Below, in pieces: positions 27,862-36,072 of a stretch of 64,000 nt of DNA. The DNA comes from Actibacterium mucosum KCTC 23349 (lineage in GTDB: Bacteria; Pseudomonadota; Alphaproteobacteria; Rhodobacterales; Rhodobacteraceae): contig NZ_JFKE01000004.1 of assembly GCF_000647975.1 (NCBI RefSeq), forward strand, positions 372,001 through 436,000. Reading direction: 5' to 3'. The position numbers and the translations under genes were made by a program. The first letter of the stretch is position 1, and the number at the start of each line of letters is the position of its first letter. The notes under the pieces are model-generated. The model was not told the origin of the DNA, searched no databases, and saw only the letters and a program-made list of their open reading frames with translations.

Positions 27862-28704
27862 ATGAAATTTTCGGGTACCCAGACCTATGTGGCCACCGAT
27901 GATCTGACCGTTGCGGTCAATGCTGCCGTAACGTTAGAACGGCCTTTGTTGGTAAAAGGCGAGCCCGGCACCGGCAAAACCGAGCTGGCGCGGCAGGTCG
28001 CCGCCGAATTCGGGGTGCCGATTCTGGAATGGCACATCAAATCGACAACCCGCGCCGCGCAAGGTCTGTATGAATACGACGCGGTCAGCCGCCTGCGCGA
28101 CAGCCAGCTGGGCGATGAACGGGTCAACGACGTGGCCAATTACATCCGCAAAGGCAAGCTGTGGCAGGCGTTCGAGGCGGGCGAACGCGTGGTGCTGCTG
28201 ATCGACGAGATCGACAAGGCGGATATCGAGTTTCCCAACGACCTGCTGCAGGAACTCGACCGGATGGAGTTCCACGTCTACGAGACCGGCGAGACGGTGA
28301 AGGCCAAGCAGCGTCCCATCGTGATCATCACCTCGAACAACGAGAAAGAACTGCCTGACGCCTTTCTGCGTCGCTGCTTTTTCCACTATATCCGCTTTCC
28401 CGACGAAGAGACCCTGCGCCGAATCGTTGAGGTGCATCACCCCGGAATCAAGCCAGCGCTTCTGACAACGGCCCTGACGCAATTCTACGAAATCCGGGAA
28501 ACTCAAGGACTTAAGAAGAAGCCGTCCACATCCGAAGTTCTGGATTGGTTGAAACTTCTGCTGGCCGAAGACCTGAGCGCCGAGGATCTGAAGGCGGATG
28601 CAAGCTCTGCCCTACCCCGTTTGCATGGCGCATTGTTGAAGAATGAGCAGGATGTTCAGCTGTTTGAGCGGTTAGCGTTTATGGCTCGGAACCAACGCCG
28701 TTAA
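27862..28704 (+). CDS. MoxR-family AAA+ ATPase (second copy in window)
   Basis: A 280-aa ATPase. Walker A is GEPGTGKT at residues 33-40, Walker B VVLLIDEIDKAD at about 110-121, and a sensor segment PIVIITSNNEKELPDAFLRRC follows. It belongs to the MoxR group that works with VWA proteins; the probable partner is the VWA gene at 30794, three genes downstream on the same strand. It is only distantly similar to the MoxR at 1656-2543. The substrate complex is unknown. Confidence 0.9.
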   Translation: MKFSGTQTYVATDDLTVAVNAAVTLERPLLVKGEPGTGKTELARQVAAEFGVPILEWHIKSTTRAAQGLYEYDAVSRLRDSQLGDERVNDVANYIRKGKLWQAFEAGERVVLLIDEIDKADIEFPNDLLQELDRMEFHVYETGETVKAKQRPIVIITSNNEKELPDAFLRRCFFHYIRFPDEETLRRIVEVHHPGIKPALLTTALTQFYEIRETQGLKKKPSTSEVLDWLKLLLAEDLSAEDLKADASSALPRLHGALLKNEQDVQLFERLAFMARNQRR

Positions 28705-28811
28705 TTTGCCACAATCGCGCCGCATTCCGGTCATGACCCGCAACCAATCGTCAGCGAGCAGATCGAATTTCTGATAAACTTTAGCTATCGAGCCCTTGGG
28801 GGGAGACCAGT

Positions 28812-29255
28812 TTGAACTTGCGAATCCGCGCTATCGCCGAAGGTGACCGCGCCCACTGGGGCCGACTCTGGCGGGACTACTTGGCGTTTTATGACACCGA
28901 ACTGCCTGAACCTGTCTATGACAGCACATTCGCACGGCTGATCGGCGATGATCCGCAGGATTTCAACGGTTTGATTGCAGAACTGGACGACCGGCCCGTG
29001 GGGCTGGCACATTTCCTTTACCATCGCCACGGGTGGAAGGTTGAAAACACGTGCTATCTGCAAGACCTTTACGCAGACCCCGACATACGGGGTCAGGGCG
29101 TGGGACGTGCGTTGATCGAGGCGGTCTATGCCCGTGCGGACGCGGCCGGAGCGCCGTCGGTTTATTGGCTGACGCAGGAATTCAATACACAAGCCCGGCA
29201 GCTTTATGACCGGGTCGGGGTTCTGACCCCTTTCGTGAAATACAATCGTGTGTAA
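28812..29255 (+). CDS. GNAT-family N-acetyltransferase
   Basis: A 147-aa single-domain acetyltransferase. The acetyl-CoA binding motif appears as DIRGQGVGRALIEAVY at about residues 93-108, followed by TQEFNTQARQLYDRVG. The TTG start at 28812 is supported by GGGGAG seven bases upstream. It lies in the MoxR-VWA gene string, 12 bases before the lipoprotein gene. The acetylated substrate is unknown. Confidence 0.88.
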   Translation: MNLRIRAIAEGDRAHWGRLWRDYLAFYDTELPEPVYDSTFARLIGDDPQDFNGLIAELDDRPVGLAHFLYHRHGWKVENTCYLQDLYADPDIRGQGVGRALIEAVYARADAAGAPSVYWLTQEFNTQARQLYDRVGVLTPFVKYNRV

Positions 29256-29267
29256 TTGGTGAACGCT

Positions 29268-30632
29268 ATGACAAGAAAACTGCTGATCCTGCCGCTGCTG
29301 CTTTTGATGGCGGCCTGTGCTGCGCCCTCGCCCGAGGTTGCCGCGCGGAAAACAGCCTTGGACGCTTTGCCGCCAATGAAAACATTCGTGACGCCGGTGA
29401 CAACGCCGCCAGGACGGTCAAACACGGATATTGCGCGCGATTTCCTGGATTTGTCCTTCCGAATGGAAAGCGGCCGGGTCCTGCCGTTTATGACCCGGTT
29501 CGAGGGACCGGTAACCGTGCGTGTCGCAGGCAATGCCAGCACGTCGCTGAACCGCGACTTGAACACGCTGATCAACCGTTTGCGCACCGAGGCTGCCATC
29601 GATATCCGACGCGCGCGCAGTGGTGAGCAGGCGAATATCACGGTGCAGGCCCTGCCGCGCGCCGAGCTGCAGCGGCTGGTGCCGCAGGCCGCTTGTTTCG
29701 TTGCCCCCAATGTGTCCAGCTGGTCCGAGTATCGCCGGACCCGCCGCAGCTCGGCGGTGGATTGGACCTTGCTACGGTCGCGCGAGCGTATCGCCGTCTT
29801 TTTGCCATCGGATGTCAGCCCGCAGGAAACCCGTGACTGCCTGCACGAAGAGATCGCACAGGCTCTGGGCCCGCTGAACGACCTGTATCGCCTGTCCGAC
29901 AGTGTTTTCAACGACGACAATTTCCACGCCGTTCTAACAGGCTTCGACATGCTGATCCTGCGTGCCTATTACGCGCCGGAAATGCGTAACGGCACAACCC
30001 GCGCACAGGCGGCAGCCATCCTGCCGGCGCTGCTGAACCGGTTGAACCCGGCAGGGGCACGCATCGCATCGCGCCCGGTCAAGGCCACTCCTCGCGCCTG
30101 GATTAACGCCATGGAGACCGCATTGGGGCCGGGCGTATCGCAGGCCAATCGTATCCGCGCCGCTCTTGCCGCCATCGAAATCGCGCAGAACGAAGGGTTG
30201 AACGACACGCGCCTCGCGTTCAGCCAGTTCGCCCTTGGTCGGCTTGCGCTTGGGGGCGACGTCAAGACCGCGCTGAACGCTTTTGTCTCGGCCGAAGCGA
30301 CCTATGCCAACCTGCGCGGCGCGGGCATTCACCGCGCGCATGTCACCATGCACCTGGCGGCGTTTACGCTGTCGTCGGGGCAATCGCAGGCCGCGCTGGA
30401 CATGATCAACGCCAATTTGCGTACGGTCGCGGCGGCTGAAAACGCCTCGCTTCTGGCGACGATGCTGATGATCAAGGCCGAGGCGCTGGATGCACTGGGC
30501 CGTGGTGCCGAGGCGAAATCGGTTCGGCTCGACAGCCTTGGCTGGGCGCGCTATGGGTTCGGCTCGGACCAGGAGGTGCGCACGCGCCTGCTGGACATTG
30601 TTGCCCTAAGCCCTGAAAGGCCCGCCGGATGA
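29268..30632 (+). CDS. DUF2927 lipoprotein
   Basis: A 454-aa protein beginning with a lipoprotein signal (lipobox LMAAC, Cys near residue 17). The central region with DVSPQETRDCLHEEIAQALG and DSVFNDDNFHAVLT resembles DUF2927, a domain of unknown function with a conserved His-Glu-Glu that recalls metallopeptidases. The C-terminal third is helical with repeat-like TPR character. I use the ATG at 29268 because the signal peptide begins there; the open frame extends to a TTG at 29256. It overlaps the next small gene. Confidence 0.8.
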   Translation: MTRKLLILPLLLLMAACAAPSPEVAARKTALDALPPMKTFVTPVTTPPGRSNTDIARDFLDLSFRMESGRVLPFMTRFEGPVTVRVAGNASTSLNRDLNTLINRLRTEAAIDIRRARSGEQANITVQALPRAELQRLVPQAACFVAPNVSSWSEYRRTRRSSAVDWTLLRSRERIAVFLPSDVSPQETRDCLHEEIAQALGPLNDLYRLSDSVFNDDNFHAVLTGFDMLILRAYYAPEMRNGTTRAQAAAILPALLNRLNPAGARIASRPVKATPRAWINAMETALGPGVSQANRIRAALAAIEIAQNEGLNDTRLAFSQFALGRLALGGDVKTALNAFVSAEATYANLRGAGIHRAHVTMHLAAFTLSSGQSQAALDMINANLRTVAAAENASLLATMLMIKAEALDALGRGAEAKSVRLDSLGWARYGFGSDQEVRTRLLDIVALSPERPAG

Positions 30633-30793
30633 TCTTTCTGCCCCTTGCCGCGATTGGTGCAATCTATGGAGCGTTGCAGGCCCGTCGCCGAAAAGGGAAT
30701 GGCTTTGACATTGCCCAATTCGCCATTGGGTACGCCATTGCCTTTGGCCTGATCGGTCTGTTGGCAACGGTTGTGCTTGACCGGATGTTCTAA
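30629..30793 (+). CDS. 54-aa two-helix membrane protein
   Basis: A short gene overlapping the DUF2927 stop by four bases (ATGA) and ending immediately before the GTG of the VWA gene. The product has a hydrophobic N-terminus (residues 2-16), a basic turn QARRRKGNG, and a second membrane segment (about 28-48) ending VLDRMF. The perfect packing between two genes and the sensible membrane topology support a real, translationally coupled protein. I recognise no function; similar-sized proteins in this lineage carry dubious acyltransferase labels. Confidence 0.75.
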   Translation: MIFLPLAAIGAIYGALQARRRKGNGFDIAQFAIGYAIAFGLIGLLATVVLDRMF

Positions 30794-31978
30794 GTGTTCC
30801 TGCCCTTCTACCATTCGCTGCGCGACGCCGGTTTGCCGGTTTCGCTGCGCGAGTTTCTGGGATTTCTGGAAGGTGTCAAATCGGGGCTGGTGACCTATGA
30901 TCTGGACGGGTTTTATTACCTGGCCCGCGCCACGATGGTCAAAGATGAACGCCTGATCGACCGGTTCGATCGCGCCTTTGCAGCGGCGTTCAGCGGGTTG
31001 GAGACCTTTACCGAACAAGACGTGATGGAGGCGCTGGACCTTCCCTCCGATTGGCTGCGCAAACAGGCCGAAAAGGTGATGACGCCCGAAGAGATGGCCG
31101 AGATCGAGGCGCTGGGCGGGTTCGACAAACTGATGGAGGCGCTGCGCGAGCGCCTGAAGGAACAGGAAGGCCGCCACCAGGGCGGCAACAAGTGGATCGG
31201 CACCGCCGGCACCTCGCCCTTTGGCGCCTATGGCTATAACCCCGAAGGGGTGCGTATTGGCCAAAACGAAAGCCGCCACCAGCGCGCCACCAAGGTTTGG
31301 GACAAACGCGAGTTTCGCAATCTGGATGACACCGTGGAACTGGGCACGCGCAACATCAAGGTGGCGCTGAAACGGCTGCGCCAATGGGCCCGCGACGGCG
31401 CCAACGAAGAGTTGGACCTGGACGGCACCATCCGCGCCACCGCCGATCATGGTTATCTTGACGTCAAAACCCGCCCCGAACGCCGAAACGCGGTAAAGAT
31501 CCTGCTGTTGCTGGATGTGGGCGGGTCGATGGACCCGCATATCAAACTGGTCGAAGAACTGTTTTCTGCTGCGCGGGCCGAGTTCAAGCATCTGGAATAC
31601 TACTATTTCCACAACTGCGTCTACGAAGGCCTTTGGCGCGACAACAGCCGCCGCTGGAACGCGCAGACCCCCACATGGGAGGTGCTGAACACCTATGGGC
31701 GCGACTACAAATGCATCTTCGTGGGTGATGCCAGCATGTCCCCCTATGAGATCGCCGTGCCCGGTGGTGGGAACGAACATTGGAACGAAGAGGCCGGCGC
31801 GGTCTGGTTGCAACGCTTTACCGAGGCCTGGCCCGATCACCTGTGGCTAAACCCCCTGCCCGAGCGGCACTGGGGCTATACCCAGTCCGTGCACATGATT
31901 CAGCAGATATTTGTCGACCGAATGGTACCAATGACGCTGGACGGCATCGACCGCGGTATGCGCCTTCTTGGCCGCTAG
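30794..31978 (+). CDS. CoxE-like VWA domain protein (second copy)
   Basis: A 394-aa protein with an N-terminal helical CoxE region and a C-terminal von Willebrand A domain. Its MIDAS begins DVGGSM at residues 241-246, so the first MIDAS serine is Gly. The GTG start directly follows the 54-aa gene's stop. It is the likely partner of the MoxR at 27862. The region between the two domains contains GTSPFGAYGYNPEGVRIGQ. Function unknown; MoxR-VWA pairs act as chaperones for metal-containing or multi-subunit complexes. Confidence 0.9.
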   Translation: MFLPFYHSLRDAGLPVSLREFLGFLEGVKSGLVTYDLDGFYYLARATMVKDERLIDRFDRAFAAAFSGLETFTEQDVMEALDLPSDWLRKQAEKVMTPEEMAEIEALGGFDKLMEALRERLKEQEGRHQGGNKWIGTAGTSPFGAYGYNPEGVRIGQNESRHQRATKVWDKREFRNLDDTVELGTRNIKVALKRLRQWARDGANEELDLDGTIRATADHGYLDVKTRPERRNAVKILLLLDVGGSMDPHIKLVEELFSAARAEFKHLEYYYFHNCVYEGLWRDNSRRWNAQTPTWEVLNTYGRDYKCIFVGDASMSPYEIAVPGGGNEHWNEEAGAVWLQRFTEAWPDHLWLNPLPERHWGYTQSVHMIQQIFVDRMVPMTLDGIDRGMRLLGR

Positions 31979-32036
31979 TCCCTACCCCATTCGTTAACCA
32001 ATATCGGCGGCATTCCTTGCAGCCCCTTAGCCAACC

Positions 32037-32066
32037 ATTAACCTTAACCAGGCCGTTAAGGTTAAT
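32037..32066. promoter_or_regulatory. 30-bp perfect inverted repeat upstream of the GH16-RTX gene
   Basis: The arms ATTAACCTTAAC and GTTAAGGTTAAT flank CAGGCC. The palindrome ends 21 bases before the start codon and covers the probable promoter or leader. It may be an operator or an mRNA hairpin. TTAA half-sites are present, but their spacing differs from a standard CtrA box. Confidence 0.55.
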
Positions 32067-32087
32067 GCGTTTAAAGCGGAGGCAACC

Positions 32088-33446
32088 ATGCCCGACTTTC
32101 CCCCGACGCCACCAAATCTGTTCATCGACGGCTCCGGCTATGTGCTGACATTCGCCGAAGAATTCTCAGGCACACCGGAATACTACATGGGGCACGGAAC
32201 CGGCAGTATTTGGACCACCTCTTATGCCCCCCACCTGCATGACGGCCGCTGGGCACAGGCAAACACCGAAGGGCAGTTTTTTGTCGATCCTGACATGGTC
32301 GACTTGCCCAACGCCTTTGATGTTGCTGACGGGGCGCTGAGCATCAAGGCGTCCGCGCTTTCTGCCGAGCAGCAGGTTCTGGCTGACGGTCAGCTTTACA
32401 GCTCGGGGATCCTCACAACTGAACTGAGCTTTTCCGCCTCGTCCGGCTACGTGGAAATCCGCGCGGATGTGCCGGACGAGGTTGGTTTCCTGTCGGCCTT
32501 TTTCCTGCTTCCCGCCGACGGCGATTGGAGCGCCGAAATCGATGTGTTCGAGATATTGGGCGACGACACCGACACTGCATTTACCAACGTCTGGAACGAC
32601 GGTGTGGGCGACGTCGAGGCCGTTACGGTCACCGGTTTGGGCGACGGGTATCACACCTATGGCTTGCGTTGGACTGATGAGATGATCCAGTGGTTCATCG
32701 ACGGCGAATTGGTGCGCCAGGAAGCCAACACCGTCACCGAAGACATGTACCTGGCCACGGCTCTGATCGTTGACAGCGAGTGGACCGGCAGCCCGGACAG
32801 CACAACGGATTTCAACGACGGGCTGCGTATCGACTATATCCATGTTTACGAGCTGGAAAGCGATCCAAATCGGAACGACGCTATCGGGGATGCCACGGCG
32901 TTTGTCCCAATACCATACGGGAATGGCGATCTTGGCGGCACGCTGTTTGGCACACGTTGGGGCGACGTGATCGATGGTTTGGCCGGTGACGATGTCCTTT
33001 ACGGGCGCGGCGGAGCGGATCAGCTTTGGGGTGGCGAGGGCACTGACACGTTGTTCGGGCAAAGCGGCGCAGACGCCCTGAACGGCGGTGCAGGCCGCGA
33101 CAAGCTGGTGGGCGGTGATGGCGACGACACGCTAATCGGCGGCGCCGGGACTGATCATCTTTGGGGTGGCAGCTATAGCGCGGCAAGCGGGAACGACACC
33201 TTCGTTTTCTCCATCGGTGATGGCATGGATTTTGTGCACGATTTCAACGCCTTGACTGACCGCATCGACCTGTCCGGCTATGAAGTGGATATGACCTTAC
33301 TGTCCGCGCATTTGCATGATCGCGGTTGGGCTGTCGAAATCAACCTTTCCGGCATAGGCGGTGACTCTGGCGATCGGGTGTTTCTGATCGGGGTTGAACT
33401 GGCAGATCTGAGCGTCGGGAATTTCGACTTTGACCTGTTGATCTAG
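32088..33446 (+). CDS. Secreted GH16 glycanase with RTX calcium-binding repeats
   Basis: A 452-aa protein without an N-terminal signal peptide. Residues about 15-275 are a glycoside hydrolase 16 domain with the catalytic motif EIDVFE at 150-155 (Glu150 nucleophile, Glu155 acid/base). Residues about 285-375 hold RTX nonapeptide repeats of the form GGxGxDxLxG, and the C-terminus is acidic and hydrophobic, as expected for type I secretion. Homologous layouts such as ExoK/EglC-type enzymes cleave beta-glucans or the cell's own succinoglycan. No type I exporter is adjacent. AGGCAACC precedes the start. Confidence 0.9.
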   Translation: MPDFPPTPPNLFIDGSGYVLTFAEEFSGTPEYYMGHGTGSIWTTSYAPHLHDGRWAQANTEGQFFVDPDMVDLPNAFDVADGALSIKASALSAEQQVLADGQLYSSGILTTELSFSASSGYVEIRADVPDEVGFLSAFFLLPADGDWSAEIDVFEILGDDTDTAFTNVWNDGVGDVEAVTVTGLGDGYHTYGLRWTDEMIQWFIDGELVRQEANTVTEDMYLATALIVDSEWTGSPDSTTDFNDGLRIDYIHVYELESDPNRNDAIGDATAFVPIPYGNGDLGGTLFGTRWGDVIDGLAGDDVLYGRGGADQLWGGEGTDTLFGQSGADALNGGAGRDKLVGGDGDDTLIGGAGTDHLWGGSYSAASGNDTFVFSIGDGMDFVHDFNALTDRIDLSGYEVDMTLLSAHLHDRGWAVEINLSGIGGDSGDRVFLIGVELADLSVGNFDFDLLI

Positions 33447-33489
33447 CCGTTGCTTGCCGAATGCGCCGATCCGCCCCATATCTTGATGG

Positions 33490-34167
33490 ATGTTAAAGCT
33501 TACACCCATTTTGCTGGCCGTCCTCTATGGCCTGATCATGTATCGCTTCTCGGTCTGGCGCACCACACGCGAGCTGGACGAGAAATCGGCCGAGCTGGCT
33601 GATCCGACCCTGCGCGCACTGGCCGCACGCATGGCCACGGCGCTGGATCTGCCGCGCATCAAGGTGCATATCTATGACATTGACGCGGTGAACGGATTGG
33701 CCGCGCCCGACGGGCGGATCTTCATCACCCGCGGCTTTTACCAGAAATACCGCGCAGGCGAGGTCAGCGCCGAAGAACTGGCCAGTGTCATTGCGCATGA
33801 ACTGGGCCACGTGGCGCTGGGACATTCACGCCGCCGAATAATCGACTTTTCCGGCCAGAACGCCATGCGCGTGGCCTTGGGCATGATGCTGTCGCGGTTT
33901 CTGCCCGGGATTGGTGTGTATATCGCCAACGCGCTGACCACGCTTCTTGCGGCCCGATTGTCCCGGCAGGACGAGTTTGAAGCCGACGAATACGCTACCG
34001 CATTGCTGACCAAGGCTGGGATCGGGTCAGCGGCGCAGAAATCGATGTTCCGCAAGCTGCAAAAACTCACCGGTCAAGGCACGCCGATGGCAGCGTGGCT
34101 GATGAGCCACCCCAAGACCGAAGACCGGATTGCCGCCATTGAGGCCAATGAGGAGAAGTGGGCATAG
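33490..34167 (+). CDS. M48-family metallopeptidase
   Basis: A 225-aa protein with an N-terminal hydrophobic segment (4-20) and the zinc-protease motif HELGH at residues 103-107. The third ligand is probably the Glu in RQDEFEADEYA. It resembles compact M48 (HtpX/Oma1-like) proteases, anchored by one or two segments; a second hydrophobic stretch lies at about 130-155. It stands alone after the GH16 gene. Substrates unknown. Confidence 0.9.
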   Translation: MLKLTPILLAVLYGLIMYRFSVWRTTRELDEKSAELADPTLRALAARMATALDLPRIKVHIYDIDAVNGLAAPDGRIFITRGFYQKYRAGEVSAEELASVIAHELGHVALGHSRRRIIDFSGQNAMRVALGMMLSRFLPGIGVYIANALTTLLAARLSRQDEFEADEYATALLTKAGIGSAAQKSMFRKLQKLTGQGTPMAAWLMSHPKTEDRIAAIEANEEKWA

Positions 34168-34219
34168 GGCGCGGCACCTGAAAGGCTGCCGTCCGGTGAC
34201 CGGCCATGACTTTCACCAT

Positions 34220-34759
34220 TTACGCCAGCGCTTTACCCAGTCGCGGCAACCGCGCCCGTTTCAGCAGGGCGCGCAACGCGATCTCCTCCCCCGCCATGTC
34301 CTGAGCCGTGGCATGAACGTTGCGGGCCGTGTTTTCCACGGTGTCCGGGTGGGCGTGCCACAGGTCCATGATCCAAGCGTCAGGGCCCAGAAGTGTAACG
34401 CCCTCGTCCGCCAAGGTGCCACGCGGGAAGTCGCGGGCGTTGAACGTCAGCAGGGCATCGGCCGAGCCCGCAATGGCGGCGGCCAACACGTGCACATCAT
34501 TGGGGTCGGGCAGATAGAGGCGCGCCTCGTCGGCGGCTTTGGGGTGCACTTCGGCGCGGGGCCAGTTGGCACGCAGCAGGGCGATCTCGGCCCGCGCCTG
34601 CATCTCGCCGGTATCGCCCAGCTTGCGCGCGGCGCGCGCCCATTCCTCGAGAATGCGCGGTGACCAAAGCGGTTGATAGAGCCCTTCGCGCGCCAATCCG
34701 ATCAGAATCTCGCGCAGAACGGTGGGATATAGGACGCAGGCGTCCAGAACCACCTTCAT
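34220..34759 (-). CDS. PIN-domain protein (RSP_2648-like)
   Basis: A 179-aa protein with a PIN nuclease fold. The acidic residues are visible in VVLDACVLYP (Asp6), a Glu near residue 38, and DPNDVHVLAAAI (Asp90 and Asp93), followed by LLTFNARDFP. The family is annotated in Rhodobacteraceae under RSP_2648. Most PIN proteins are VapC toxins, but no antitoxin gene is next to it; instead it overlaps an RlmI-like rRNA methyltransferase gene by four bases. An RNA processing role is therefore possible. Confidence 0.82.
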   Translation of the reverse strand: MKVVLDACVLYPTVLREILIGLAREGLYQPLWSPRILEEWARAARKLGDTGEMQARAEIALLRANWPRAEVHPKAADEARLYLPDPNDVHVLAAAIAGSADALLTFNARDFPRGTLADEGVTLLGPDAWIMDLWHAHPDTVENTARNVHATAQDMAGEEIALRALLKRARLPRLGKALA

Positions 34760-35955
34760 GGCAGCAACCGGAAGAACAGCGCCTTCAGGTACCCGCTTTC
34801 GGCCAGTTGCGGCATCAGAGGATGGTCCGGCCCGGCAAAACCGGTATGGATCAACTGTGCTTGTCGACCGGCCCGCCCGATACCGCGCACCGAAGCGCCA
34901 CGGAACTTCGCCAAGTCAGCCGCGTGCGAACACGAGCACAACCCCAGGAATCCACCCGGTTTCACCAGCGGTGCGGCGAGTCGAGCAATGCGTTCATAGG
35001 CGCGCAACCCGGCCTCAAGCGCGGGTTTCGACGGGGCAAAGGCAGGCGGGTCACAAATGACCACGTCAAACTGCGCGTTCTCGGCGGCAAGAGCGGCCAG
35101 AGTGTCAAAGGCGTCTCCCTTACGGGTAGAGAAACGGCCCGCCAACCCGGCGGCTTTGGCCCCGGATGTTGCAAGCTCCAACGCGGCGGCGGAACTGTCG
35201 ACCGACAAGGCACTTGCCGCCCCGCCCGCCAATGCGGCAAGGGCAAAACCGCCGACATGCGAAAAGACATCCAACACTGCCGCATCTTTGGACAGGCTGG
35301 CCGCAAAGGCGTGATTGGGCCGCTGATCGAAAAACAGGCCGGTTTTTTGCCCGCCCATCAGATCAGCCATATAGGTGGCACCGTTCATCGGAACCGGCAA
35401 AGGGGCATCGACGCCGCCCGACATAACCAACGTTTCCTCGGGCAGGCCTTCCAGTCCGCGCGCGCGGCCGGTGCCGTTTTTGATCACGGTCTTTACCCCG
35501 GTTACCTCGGCCAGCGCAGTGTGGATTTGTTCGCACATCGCGTCAGCCCAAGCGGCGTTCGGCTGCATCACGGCAGCATCGCCAAACCGGTCAATCACCA
35601 GACCGGGCAGCCCATCCGCCTCGGCGTGCACCAAGCGATAGTAAGGTGCGTCAAACAGGTGTTGGCGCAGCGAAAACGCCGCCCGCAGACGCGCAATCAG
35701 CCAATCACTGTCCACAACAGCCTCGGGGTCGCGATCCAGCACCCGGCAGAAGATCTTGGAACCGGGGTTTACAGCAACCGTGGCCATAGGGCGCCGATCA
35801 TTGTCCTGTAGCTGTGCGATGGCACCTGGCGCAATGGCCTTGGTACGACGGTCGGCGACCACTTCGTTGGCATAGACCCAGGGAAAGCCATGGCGGATGG
35901 CGCGGGCATTGGCCTTGGGCAACAGGCGGATCACGGGACGGTGTTGTTCTGTCAT
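34756..35955 (-). CDS. RlmI-like class I SAM-dependent rRNA methyltransferase
   Basis: A 399-aa protein. The N-terminus is a PUA-type RNA-binding domain (VIRLLPKANARAIRHGFPWVY). A Rossmann methyltransferase follows, with VLDVFSHVGGFALAALAGG as SAM site and VICDPPAFAPSK as the catalytic loop. LCSCSHAADL near the end carries conserved Cys. Relatives methylate C5 of cytosine in 23S rRNA. The start is the ATG at 35955; an upstream in-frame ATG at 35997 is less likely. It overlaps the PIN-domain gene. Confidence 0.88.
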   Translation of the reverse strand: MTEQHRPVIRLLPKANARAIRHGFPWVYANEVVADRRTKAIAPGAIAQLQDNDRRPMATVAVNPGSKIFCRVLDRDPEAVVDSDWLIARLRAAFSLRQHLFDAPYYRLVHAEADGLPGLVIDRFGDAAVMQPNAAWADAMCEQIHTALAEVTGVKTVIKNGTGRARGLEGLPEETLVMSGGVDAPLPVPMNGATYMADLMGGQKTGLFFDQRPNHAFAASLSKDAAVLDVFSHVGGFALAALAGGAASALSVDSSAAALELATSGAKAAGLAGRFSTRKGDAFDTLAALAAENAQFDVVICDPPAFAPSKPALEAGLRAYERIARLAAPLVKPGGFLGLCSCSHAADLAKFRGASVRGIGRAGRQAQLIHTGFAGPDHPLMPQLAESGYLKALFFRLLP

Positions 35956-36009
35956 GGCGGCGTTCCTAGTGGCTTTGCCCCCCCGAGGAAAGACCACCGC
36001 AATAGAAAA

Positions 36010-36031
36010 GGGAGAGGCCGAAGCCCCTCCC
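36010..36031 (-). terminator. Terminator after the lipoprotein gene
   Basis: On the minus strand GGGGAGGGGC, a short GAA-type loop and GCCTCTCCC form a stem with one mismatch, followed by TTTTC. It lies between the minus-strand lipoprotein gene and the methyltransferase gene. Confidence 0.7.
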
Positions 36032-36072
36032 CATCGTAAAACCGACTGACGCCAGTTATTCGATCAGTACGT

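Noticed and set aside
30551-31840. 429-aa minus-strand open frame
   Set aside because: It is antisense to the VWA gene and the 54-aa gene. The plus-strand frames have clear motifs and overlaps.
32037-32066. CtrA binding site
   Set aside because: TTAA half sites are separated by eight bases rather than the usual seven, and the structure is better described as a perfect palindrome.
34220-34759. VapC toxin of a toxin-antitoxin pair
   Set aside because: No antitoxin-like gene adjoins it; the overlapping partner is an rRNA methyltransferase.
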